Below the pieces are notes generated by a model, which saw only the letters and a list, made by a program, of their open reading frames with translations, was not told the DNA's origin and did no database searches. This document shows, piece by piece, positions 1 through 6,241 of a stretch of DNA of 8,032 bases. The stretch lies in the NCBI GenBank assembly GCA_948512295.1, contig CAOQRA010000040.1:1-8032 (forward strand). The letters run 5' to 3'. Position numbers and translations under genes: made by a program. Source of the DNA: an uncultured Eubacteriales bacterium (GTDB lineage Bacteria > Bacillota > Clostridia > Christensenellales > UBA1242). How positions within the stretch are numbered: position 1 is the first letter of the stretch; each line of letters starts with the position of its first letter.

Positions 1-192
1 AAATCACCCCCCCCTCGTCAAGCGTTTTTACTTGATTTAGACTCTTTTCTTGAATTTTTATATCTCAAATCGCTTTTCTTCGCATTTTATACCTTTTTAC
101 GCTTTCCGCCTTACTGGGGAGGCACCACTCGTTGGATATATTTCATATTGACACCGCTGATTACAATGATTTACATTGTTATACCAAAATAA
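1..192 (+). CDS. C-terminal end of an unidentified, probably membrane-bound protein (5' truncated by the window)
   Basis: Frame 1 is open from the first base to a TAA at 190-192, giving 63 residues without a start, as expected for a gene entering from the left. The product is rich in Phe, Leu, Tyr and Ile. It has a hydrophobic aromatic stretch at about residues 18-33, a short polar turn containing PPYWGGTTRW, and a second hydrophobic segment of about 18 residues before the C-terminal PK. This looks like the last one or two membrane spans of an integral membrane protein. The minus-strand frames contain stops. I do not recognise the family. Near the left end is a run of eight C (7-14). No terminator is visible between this stop and helD, so read-through into helD is possible. 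A chance open frame of this length in AT-rich DNA cannot be excluded. Confidence 0.5.
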   Translation, partial: KSPPPRQAFLLDLDSFLEFLYLKSLFFAFYTFLRFPPYWGGTTRWIYFILTPLITMIYIVIPK

Positions 193-221
193 TTGACTTT
201 TTTAAGTAAAAATGATATAAT
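193..221 (+). promoter_or_regulatory. Sigma-A-type promoter of helD with extended -10
   Basis: The -35 TTGACT (193-198) is separated by exactly 17 bases from a perfect -10 TATAAT (216-221). The -10 is preceded by TGA, an extended -10 element. Transcription would start near 228, giving a leader of about 25 bases. The -35 begins directly after the stop codon of the upstream open frame. Confidence 0.85.
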
Positions 222-242
222 TTGGCAAAATTTAAGAGATTT

Positions 243-247
243 GGAGG
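243..247 (+). promoter_or_regulatory. Ribosome binding site fixing the helD start
   Basis: GGAGG followed by five bases and ATG at 253. This decides the start: the longer in-frame TTG at 193 is part of the promoter -35 box and has no ribosome binding site. Confidence 0.9.
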
Positions 248-252
248 TGTTT

Positions 253-2340
253 ATGGATAAGCAAGAGCAAAAATATTTTAAGGACACCCTTGACACTTTA
301 GATAAAAAAATAGAGAAAACAAAAAAAATAATAAACCGCACCGAAGAAGAGCTACAACTACAAAAGAAGTCGATATCAGAGGACTTTTATGAAATAACAA
401 AAGGGCAGTCCCAACGCAACGACAGTAGTGCTGATGACCTAGCACGTTTTTACTCCCAACTTAGTCAACTTGAAGAAATCAGCGTTGATAAACGCAATGA
501 ACTCGCACGATTACAATCGCAACGCAAAAGCCCATATTTTTCGCGTATTGATTTTACAGCTTCAAATTCCACAGAAACTGAAAAAATATATATCGGTCTT
601 GCTACATTATCAGAAAATGGAAATATGCTTGTTTATGACTGGCGCGCGCCAATCTCATCTATGTATTATGATTTTGGAATAGGACAAGCTTCATATAAAG
701 TGGGGAAAAATCTATATCGAGGCGAAATCAACCTTAAAAGACAGTATAAAATTGAAAATAGTGAAATGCTTGGATATTTTGACACTACACTTGCAATAGA
801 AGATGATATACTGCGTGATGTTCTCAGCAAAAATGCTTCGCCTAAAATGAAACAGATTGTATCAAGCATACAAAAAGAACAAAATATCATTGTGCGTACT
901 GAAGAATTTGACAACATATTAGTACAAGGTGTGGCAGGAAGCGGAAAAACTTCAATTGCTCTTCATCGTGCAGCTTATCTATTATATAGTCATCGCAATA
1001 CAATCAAAAGCAGCGATATATTAATTATGTCGCCAAATAACATTTTTTCAAGTTATATTTCAAATGTACTTCCTGAACTTGGTGAAGAAAACTTAATTGA
1101 AACCTCGTACGAACAAATTGCCAAGGTAGAACTACGCAAACCTCTAGAAAGCCGAGAAGACATGCTAGACAGAATTGCTACTAATCCAACCCAAGAAGAA
1201 TTGAATGAAATATCATATAAATCTAGCTTTGAGTATTTAGGTCAACTTATTCAGTTCCTACGTGGCGATTTCTTACGTACATTTACTCCTAAAAAACTCA
1301 GTTATGTGGTTGGAAGCAAAGTTAATTTGCAAGGCGAAGAAGAAACTGTCACAGAAGAATTTCCAGCTGATATGACAAGCAAGCTTTTCTTTGACAACTT
1401 TAAAAATATGACAATTGCCGAACGAATTTCTAAAATAGCTGCTCAATATGCAAGACACTTTTCAGACAAACGGGGCTATAATAAAGAACAGCGCAAAGGC
1501 TTAAAGCAGCGATTTAAAAATATACTCTACAACTTTTTACCTATTAAAGATATATTTAAAGTTTTTGAAATATTTCTTTCGCGTGTAGATCTTAAAATCA
1601 ATAAAAGTGATGACGTAGCTTATATGGACAAAGGAGCCCTGCTTATAATCAAAAATTATATATATGGTTTTAGTCATGAGTTTGATGCAAAATATCTCAT
1701 AATTGATGAAATGCAAGATTTCTCCCCTGTCGACCTTTTCGTATTTAAAAAGTTGTGGGCTTGCCCAAGTATTGTGCTTGGCGACATCAATCAATGTATT
1801 GAAAAATCCTTAAGTCCAGAATATTTAAAACAAGTGAGTGAGTTTTTGGAAACTGAACTAATTGAATTAAAAAAAACGTATCGCTCCACTCGTGAGATTG
1901 CCGAGTTTGCACATAATATGATCGGACTAAAGGATGTAGAATACGTTAATCGCAGCGGACAAAAGCCGACATTAGTGCAAACAAATCAAACAGCCGAAGA
2001 GATTTCTAAAATAATTGCAAACGAATGTCAAGCCTTTGACCACATAGCAATCATCTGCAAATGTCAAAAAGAATTGCAAGCAATTGCTAAAATTTTAAAA
2101 AACAAGGTTGACTTTAAGATTTTGGAAGAGGCAGAAGATTACAATGCAAGAATTATTTTAACTACATGCGCCACTGCAAAAGGAATTGAATTTGACTGCG
2201 TAATAATTCCAAATGCTGACCAAGACAACTATTATAACAGCCTTGATAGAAACATTTTATATGTTTCGTCTACAAGAGCACTGCATAAATTATTTTTCCT
2301 TTCGTACAAAACTCCTACAAAATTTTTAAAAAATATTTAA
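253..2340 (+). CDS. helD: HelD-like superfamily 1 ATPase (RNA polymerase recycling/remodelling factor)
   Basis: The product has 695 residues, somewhat shorter than the roughly 770 of Bacillus HelD. HelD proteins bind RNA polymerase and use ATP to remove it from stalled complexes and DNA. Residues 1-80 are charged and heptad-like, fitting the N-terminal coiled coil that enters the polymerase secondary channel. DWRAPISS (129-136) is typical of HelD. Helicase motifs follow in order: a Q-rich stretch before Walker A GVAGSGKTS (226-234); Walker B IIDEMQD (483-489), usually EAQD in this superfamily; GDINQ (510-514); KTYRSTREI (541-549), motif IV; AKGIEFD (642-648), motif V; and YVSSTRA (670-676), motif VI with the arginine finger. 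The long stretch between Walker A and Walker B fits the HelD arm insertion. The start is ATG 253, supported by GGAGG at 243-247. The gene has its own promoter and terminator. All ATPase motifs are intact. A related UvrD-like helicase is the alternative, but the N-terminal coiled coil and the WRAP motif favour HelD. Confidence 0.9.
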   Translation: MDKQEQKYFKDTLDTLDKKIEKTKKIINRTEEELQLQKKSISEDFYEITKGQSQRNDSSADDLARFYSQLSQLEEISVDKRNELARLQSQRKSPYFSRIDFTASNSTETEKIYIGLATLSENGNMLVYDWRAPISSMYYDFGIGQASYKVGKNLYRGEINLKRQYKIENSEMLGYFDTTLAIEDDILRDVLSKNASPKMKQIVSSIQKEQNIIVRTEEFDNILVQGVAGSGKTSIALHRAAYLLYSHRNTIKSSDILIMSPNNIFSSYISNVLPELGEENLIETSYEQIAKVELRKPLESREDMLDRIATNPTQEELNEISYKSSFEYLGQLIQFLRGDFLRTFTPKKLSYVVGSKVNLQGEEETVTEEFPADMTSKLFFDNFKNMTIAERISKIAAQYARHFSDKRGYNKEQRKGLKQRFKNILYNFLPIKDIFKVFEIFLSRVDLKINKSDDVAYMDKGALLIIKNYIYGFSHEFDAKYLIIDEMQDFSPVDLFVFKKLWACPSIVLGDINQCIEKSLSPEYLKQVSEFLETELIELKKTYRSTREIAEFAHNMIGLKDVEYVNRSGQKPTLVQTNQTAEEISKIIANECQAFDHIAIICKCQKELQAIAKILKNKVDFKILEEAEDYNARIILTTCATAKGIEFDCVIIPNADQDNYYNSLDRNILYVSSTRALHKLFFLSYKTPTKFLKNI

Positions 2341-2360
2341 AATGTATAAACTTACATTTT
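2339..2360 (+). repeat. AT-rich hairpin at the helD stop codon
   Basis: AAAATGTA (2339-2346) and TACATTTT (2353-2360) form a perfect 8-bp inverted repeat with a 6-base loop, beginning inside the stop codon. The stem is weak, with one G-C pair and a short T run. It may be a minor first terminator or an mRNA end-protecting hairpin ahead of the stronger terminator at 2373-2416. Confidence 0.4.
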
Positions 2361-2372
2361 GAGCATGAAATT

Positions 2373-2416
2373 AAGTTGTAATTTGTCCAGTTTATTGGAT
2401 TAATTACAACTTTTTT
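2373..2416 (+). terminator. Intrinsic terminator of helD
   Basis: AAGTTGTAATT (2373-2383) pairs perfectly with AATTACAACTT (2402-2412). Inside the loop, TCCA (2386-2389) and TGGA (2396-2399) add a four-pair upper stem. The descending arm runs into six T (2411-2416). This separates helD from hisS transcription. Confidence 0.8.
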
Positions 2417-2475
2417 AATACTTTAGCTTCAAGTCGTATTTTTTAATATCAAGTTTTATTCTTCAACTGATAAAT

Positions 2476-2495
2476 TATGACTAAAAAACGTCATA
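2476..2495. repeat. Short dyad, possible protein-binding site
   Basis: TATGAC (2476-2481) and GTCATA (2490-2495) are perfect inverted half-sites eight bases apart, just upstream of the DnaA-box cluster. The shape fits an operator for a dimeric regulator, but a six-base dyad may occur by chance and no regulator gene is adjacent. Confidence 0.25.
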
Positions 2496-2510
2496 TTTTG
2501 AAATTTTACA

Positions 2511-2529
2511 TGTGGAAATGTGGATAACT
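2511..2529 (+). repeat. 19-bp direct repeat, copy 1 (paired DnaA boxes)
   Basis: TGTGGAAATGTGGATAACT is identical to 2606-2624. The copies start 95 bases apart, close to nine helical turns, so the paired boxes would face the same side of the DNA. Identity ends after the T at 2529, and the left flanks differ. Confidence 0.85.
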
Positions 2530-2605
2530 TGCAGTTTACTATCCACATAACCCCTAATATTCACCAAAATGCATAAAAATAAGCACAAACGTATAAATAT
2601 TTATT

Positions 2606-2624
2606 TGTGGAAATGTGGATAACT
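2606..2624 (+). repeat. 19-bp direct repeat, copy 2 (paired DnaA boxes)
   Basis: Identical to 2511-2529. It holds a partial box (2606-2614) overlapping by one base a perfect one (2614-2622), with a further near-match seven bases downstream (2629-2637), so this end of the cluster has three boxes in the same orientation. Confidence 0.85.
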
Positions 2625-2674
2625 CTAATGTGGATTACTTTAGAAAAATATATTAAAAATACCCCTCGATTTGC

Positions 2675-2703
2675 TTGACAGCAAGACTGAAATCTATTAA
2701 AAT
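2675..2703 (+). promoter_or_regulatory. Sigma-A-type promoter of hisS
   Basis: Perfect -35 TTGACA (2675-2680), a 17-base spacer and -10 TAAAAT (2698-2703), one mismatch from consensus. Start near 2710 gives a leader of about 50 bases. A weaker alternative, TTGAAG (2713-2718) with TATACT (2737-2742), has an 18-base spacer and would leave only about 12 bases of leader. No T-box leader, common before aminoacyl-tRNA synthetase genes in Bacillota, is visible. Confidence 0.65.
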
Positions 2704-2760
2704 TGATTAGCTTTGAAGTGTATTTTCATGCAATATTATACTTAAAAGCATGGAGGCGTT

Positions 2761-4125
2761 ATGTCAACTGAAAAGAAAATAATTCCACGAAAATTGTCAG
2801 GTTTTATGGAGCTGCCTCCTGCAAAGCAGATTATTTTTAATCGCATGAAAGATGGCATAAGTAAAGTTTTTGAACAATATTGTTTTGTACCAATTGATAC
2901 TCCGGTCCTTGAGCTTGGCGAAATTTTGCTTGCTAAAAGCGGCGGTGAAATAGATAAAGAAATTTATCACTTTAAAAAAGGCGACACTGAAATCGCTATG
3001 CGTTATGACCTAACAGTTCCCCTTGCACGCTTTGTTGCCATGAACGCAGAAAATTTATCCTATCCTTTTAAACGCTATCAAATAGGAAAAGTTTATCGCG
3101 GTGAAAAAGCACAGAAAGGTCGCTTTAGAGAGTTTTATCAGTGTGACGCAGACATAATCGGGAACGGACAACTACCTATTGCAGCTGACGCTGAGTGCAT
3201 AAACCTCATTTATTGCACATTTAAAAAACTAAAGCTTGAAGATGTCGTAATTCATATATCCAATAGAAATATTCTTGTAGGCTATATGCAAGAACTTAAT
3301 ATTAAAAACCCAAGCGAAGCCCTTACCCTACTTGACAAATTGGGCAAAATGGGTAAAAATAAGACGCTTGAAGAGTTAAAACTCATTGGCTTAAGCGAGG
3401 ACACCGCAAACAAACTTATCACACTTGCAATAACAAAGGACACTTTTGACAGCGTTCTTAGCAAAATTGAAAACTTAAGCCAAAACGAAACCTATCAAAA
3501 AGGCGTTAGCGAACTTAAAGCCGTCGGGAATTACGTAAAAGCCTATGGAGTGCCAGAGGTAAACTATTGCCTCGACCTTGGCATTATTCGCGGACAAAAT
3601 TACTACACTGGCACAGTATTTGAGGCATATCTAACCTCTCACCCAGAGTTTGGCGCAGTCAGCGCAGGCGGAAGATATGACAACCTCGCCGAATATTTTA
3701 CCGATAAAAAACTACCCGGCGTAGGCATGAGCATTGGACTTACTCGGCTTTTTGACCTCTTGGACACTCATAATATGCTTGGTGAAATTAAACAAAGCCC
3801 TGTCGAAGTTGAAGTCATTCCTCTTGGCGACACTTTGGAAGAGTGTTTTTCGCTCGCTCGATCAATAAAAGAAATGAGCGCGAAATGCGAAGTCAACTAT
3901 GACGAGCGCAGTTTTAAAGCAAAACTTAAAGACGCTGGCAAGCGCGAAATCCCTTATGTCGTCATCATCGGCGAAGAAGAAGTCAAAACTAAACAATATG
4001 TCCTCAAAAATATGAAAGAGGGCACACAAGAAACGCTGCCTCTTGAAAAAATAGCAATTAAAATCAGAAAACAGAAATTAAGTTATAGATTAGAAAACAT
4101 AAATAATTCAAGCAGCAATAGTTAA
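2761..4125 (+). CDS. hisS: Histidyl-tRNA synthetase
   Basis: The product has 454 residues, a normal length. This cytosolic class II aminoacyl-tRNA synthetase charges tRNA-His with histidine using ATP. Visible motifs: RYDLTVPLARF (81-91); class II motif 2 with RGEKAQKGRFREFYQCDAD (113-131), holding the ATP-binding Arg; the histidine-specific IIRGQNYYTG (275-284), where many homologues have RGLDYYTG; SAGGRYDNL (301-309); and motif 3 GVGMSIGLTRL (320-330), also ATP-binding. An insertion domain spans roughly 140-260, and the anticodon-binding domain covers about 345-435. The last 15 or so residues are Ser/Asn-rich and probably disordered. ATG 2761 is chosen because GGAGG (2752-2756) lies four bases upstream. 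The gene is monocistronic by layout, with its own promoter, a terminator over its stop codon, and a DnaA-box cluster upstream. The short HisZ paralogue is excluded because the catalytic motifs and the anticodon domain are present. Confidence 0.97.
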   Translation: MSTEKKIIPRKLSGFMELPPAKQIIFNRMKDGISKVFEQYCFVPIDTPVLELGEILLAKSGGEIDKEIYHFKKGDTEIAMRYDLTVPLARFVAMNAENLSYPFKRYQIGKVYRGEKAQKGRFREFYQCDADIIGNGQLPIAADAECINLIYCTFKKLKLEDVVIHISNRNILVGYMQELNIKNPSEALTLLDKLGKMGKNKTLEELKLIGLSEDTANKLITLAITKDTFDSVLSKIENLSQNETYQKGVSELKAVGNYVKAYGVPEVNYCLDLGIIRGQNYYTGTVFEAYLTSHPEFGAVSAGGRYDNLAEYFTDKKLPGVGMSIGLTRLFDLLDTHNMLGEIKQSPVEVEVIPLGDTLEECFSLARSIKEMSAKCEVNYDERSFKAKLKDAGKREIPYVVIIGEEEVKTKQYVLKNMKEGTQETLPLEKIAIKIRKQKLSYRLENINNSSSNS

Positions 4126-4157
4126 AAAAGAGGTCAAAAATGTATCCTCTTTTTTAA
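4122..4157 (+). terminator. Intrinsic terminator of hisS, overlapping its stop codon
   Basis: TTAAAAAAGAGG (4122-4133) pairs perfectly over 12 bp with CCTCTTTTTTAA (4146-4157) around a 12-base loop. The TAA stop (4123-4125) lies in the ascending arm. With A6 on one side and T6 on the other it could act in both directions. It separates hisS from uvrC. Confidence 0.85.
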
Positions 4158-4165
4158 TTTAATTT

Positions 4166-4194
4166 TTGCATAAATGCCAAAACTTGTGTATAAT
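4166..4194 (+). promoter_or_regulatory. Promoter of uvrC predicting a leaderless transcript
   Basis: A weak -35 TTGCAT (4166-4171), a 17-base spacer and a perfect -10 TATAAT (4189-4194). Six bases separate the -10 from ATG 4201, so the expected start of transcription falls on or within a base or two of the start codon. Confidence 0.7.
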
Positions 4195-4200
4195 ATAGTC

Positions 4201-6021
4201 ATGAACAATCGTATTCGCGAAAAATTGAAAGTTTTACCTAACAAAAGTGGCGTTTATATCATGAAAGACGAAAACGGCACTGTAATTTATGTCGGCAAAG
4301 CTAAAGTTTTAAAAAATCGTGTCAGCCAATATTTTCACTCCTCGCAAAAGCCAAGCAAGGTGCAAGCCATGGTGGACTGCATCGACGATTTTGAATACTT
4401 TATCACTATGAGTGAAATGGACGCACTTGCACTTGAGAGCAATCTTATAAAAAAATATCAGCCATTTTATAACATTCTTTTAAAAGACGGCAAACAGTTT
4501 CCGTATATAAAAATTAACACTAAAGAACCTTATCCTCGTTTAGAAGTGGTAAGACGTATTAAAAAAGACGGGGCTAAATACTTTGGCCCTTACTTTGCAG
4601 GAGTTGACGTTCGCGAAATTATCAAAACTATCAATGCAGCATTTAAGCTTCGCACCTGCAAACAACCGATTACAGCCACTTCACACGCAAAGCGCGAATG
4701 TTTAAACTATAGCCTTGGGCTTTGCAACGCGCCTTGCACTAAACGCATAACTCCCGAAGACTACGCGAAAGAAATCGACAAAGTTTATAACTTTTTAAAC
4801 GGAAATGACGACGAAATTGAAAAAATACTTCAAGAAAAGATGTTTATTGCCTCAGACAATGAAAACTTTGAAAATGCACTTCTTTATCGTGACCGCATTA
4901 AAATGATTGAAAAACTTAAGCAGCGCATCGTTGCAAACTTGCCAAAAAATGTAAATAAGGATGTTTTTGCTTATCAAACAAATGGTTTGTCTGGTGTAAT
5001 CACCAGCTTGGTTGTACGCGGTGGCAAGATTCTCGGCGTTATGAACTATGAATGCTTTGACGCGTCTATCGAGGAGAGCGAAACACTGTTCAACTTTTTG
5101 ATACAATATTATCAAAACATGCTTGTGCCAGATGAGGTAATTTTAAGCCATGATATTGAAGATAAGCAGCTTCTGCAAAGCTATCTAAATAAAAAATTGG
5201 GCATTATTACAAATCCACATGGCATAAACAAAAACCTTTTGCAAATGGCTAAGGATAACGCCAGAGATTTCCTTGAAAAGCATATTGAAAAGGAAAAACT
5301 TAGATATAACAACACTTTAGGAGCTTTGAAATTATTAAAAGAAAAACTTAATTTAAAAAACTTTCCTCATCGAATGGAGTGCTATGATATATCAAATATC
5401 AGCGGCACGAATAAAACTTGCTCTATGGTTGTATTTGTAAACGGCGAGCCTGCAAAAAAAGAATATCGCAAATTCAAAATTAAACTTGTTAAAGGCTCCA
5501 ATGATTTCGCCTCATTACAGGAGGCTTTGACTCGCCGCCTTACAAGGCTTAAAGAGGGAACAAGCGAAAGTTTTAAAGAAAAACCCGATCTACTAATTAT
5601 TGATGGCGGCAAAGGTCAACTTTCCGCTTGCTTTCAGGTGCTGCAAAACTCCGGTGTACATGGCATAGATATGATAAGTTTGGCAAAAAGAATTGAAGAG
5701 GTATTTAAGCCAAACAACTCCATTCCTACGCTACTTAAACCTGGCAGTGCAGAACTTCGCATGCTTCAACGTATTCGCGATGAGGCACATAGATTTACCA
5801 TCACTTTCCATAGACAACTCCGTGGCAAAGCACAAACACATAGTGAGCTTGACGACATCCCAGGGCTCGGCCCCGTCAAGCGCGACGCCCTGCTTGCAGC
5901 CTTTGGAACTAGCGAAAATATTAAAAAAATGGGAGTTGATGAACTTAATGCCGTCAAAGGCATTCACCTTGCGCTTGCAAAAACAGTCTATGACTATTTT
6001 CATAAAGAGGACGACAAATAG
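4201..6021 (+). CDS. uvrC: Excinuclease ABC subunit C
   Basis: The product has 606 residues, a normal length. UvrC joins UvrB at damaged DNA and makes both incisions in nucleotide excision repair. The GIY-YIG nuclease (about 15-95, with GVYIMKD and IYVGKAK) makes the 3' cut. Four cysteines C153, C167, C175 and C179 match the conserved cluster-binding set of UvrC. The UvrB-binding UVR domain is at about 203-240. The C-terminal RNase H-like nuclease, which makes the 5' cut, has catalytic candidates D396 in CYDISN, D468 in IIDGGKGQ and H530 in RDEAHRF. Tandem helix-hairpin-helix motifs end the protein (about 544-606, DDIPGLGPVKR). ATG 4201 begins MNNRIREKLK, as family N-termini usually do. An in-frame ATG at 4174 lies between the -35 and -10 boxes and is unlikely. 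Neither start has a Shine-Dalgarno sequence, unlike the other genes here, so uvrC is probably translated from a leaderless mRNA. All catalytic residues are intact. Confidence 0.97.
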   Translation: MNNRIREKLKVLPNKSGVYIMKDENGTVIYVGKAKVLKNRVSQYFHSSQKPSKVQAMVDCIDDFEYFITMSEMDALALESNLIKKYQPFYNILLKDGKQFPYIKINTKEPYPRLEVVRRIKKDGAKYFGPYFAGVDVREIIKTINAAFKLRTCKQPITATSHAKRECLNYSLGLCNAPCTKRITPEDYAKEIDKVYNFLNGNDDEIEKILQEKMFIASDNENFENALLYRDRIKMIEKLKQRIVANLPKNVNKDVFAYQTNGLSGVITSLVVRGGKILGVMNYECFDASIEESETLFNFLIQYYQNMLVPDEVILSHDIEDKQLLQSYLNKKLGIITNPHGINKNLLQMAKDNARDFLEKHIEKEKLRYNNTLGALKLLKEKLNLKNFPHRMECYDISNISGTNKTCSMVVFVNGEPAKKEYRKFKIKLVKGSNDFASLQEALTRRLTRLKEGTSESFKEKPDLLIIDGGKGQLSACFQVLQNSGVHGIDMISLAKRIEEVFKPNNSIPTLLKPGSAELRMLQRIRDEAHRFTITFHRQLRGKAQTHSELDDIPGLGPVKRDALLAAFGTSENIKKMGVDELNAVKGIHLALAKTVYDYFHKEDDK

Positions 6022-6032
6022 TCGTCTTTTTT
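6004..6032 (+). terminator. Intrinsic terminator of uvrC, overlapping its stop codon
   Basis: GACGAC (6010-6015) pairs with GTCGTC (6021-6026) around a 5-base loop, and the stem extends outward through AAAGAG (6004-6009) against TTTTTT (6027-6032), using two G-U pairs. The last codons and the TAG stop (6019-6021) are inside the hairpin. Confidence 0.85.
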
Positions 6033-6151
6033 CTTCAAAATAATTAATGTTTTTATATGAATCTACCTGCATTATTACTTTTTGAATTTAAATAAGGCTT
6101 TCCTCAAATGTTTGCCGTTTTGGTATTTTTAAACAATTTGTTGCGTTTTAC

Positions 6152-6179
6152 TTGCGATTAGTTTGTTATTTAATAAAAT
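6152..6179 (+). promoter_or_regulatory. Candidate promoter for the dehydrogenase-like gene
   Basis: TTGCGA (6152-6157), a 16-base spacer and TAAAAT (6174-6179). It is a weak match. The 220-base gap 6022-6241 is so AT-rich that other placements are possible, for example TTGAAT (6195-6200) with TATATC (6215-6220), whose spacer of 14 is too short. Because the uvrC terminator precedes the gap, some promoter here is expected. I see nothing else in the gap. Confidence 0.3.
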
Positions 6180-6241
6180 TATTGTTTTATTGCTTTGAAT
6201 TTTGATAAAAATAGTATATCATTATATTAGGAGGATTTAAT

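Larger units (their letters stand above)
2511..2637. promoter_or_regulatory. DnaA-box cluster in the helD-hisS intergenic region
   Basis: Six sites resemble the DnaA box TTATCCACA. Two are perfect on the minus strand (2519-2527 and 2614-2622). Two have one mismatch: CTATCCACA on + (2539-2547) and TAATCCACA on - (2629-2637). Two are partial ATTTCCACA on - (2511-2519 and 2606-2614), each overlapping the start of a perfect box by one base. All keep the TCCACA core. The surroundings are very AT-rich, notably 2561-2606 and 2638-2660. The cluster lies between the helD terminator and the hisS promoter, about 40 to 165 bases upstream of its -35. DnaA-box clusters outside oriC are known to titrate DnaA or to regulate nearby genes. 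Which applies here is inference. DnaA binding itself is well supported by site number and density. Confidence 0.75.

Noticed and set aside
193..252. TTG 193 as the helD start
   Set aside because: It coincides with the -35 element TTGACT, has no ribosome binding site, and the predicted transcript starts about 35 bases downstream.
666..1794. Minus-strand open frames inside helD
   Set aside because: They are shadows of the helD frame with no ribosome binding sites or recognisable motifs.
2511..2660. The DnaA-box cluster as the chromosomal origin oriC
   Set aside because: No dnaA, dnaN, rpmH or other usual origin neighbour is visible, and I see no clear DnaA-trio tract. It stays possible, but an accessory cluster is the more cautious call.
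2417..2760. T-box riboswitch upstream of hisS
   Set aside because: No AGGGTGGNACCGCG-like T-box sequence or specifier stem is present, and the predicted leader is only about 50 bases.
4174..4200. ATG 4174 as the uvrC start
   Set aside because: It lies between the -35 and -10 boxes, has no ribosome binding site, and adds nine residues not typical of UvrC N-termini.
5693..6072. Open frames overlapping the 3' end of uvrC on both strands
   Set aside because: They lie in other frames of a clearly conserved uvrC, lack ribosome binding sites, and give composition unlike real proteins.
6022..6241. Small RNA or riboswitch upstream of the dehydrogenase-like gene
   Set aside because: The gap is very AT-rich with no stable hairpin beyond the uvrC terminator and no recognised riboswitch core.
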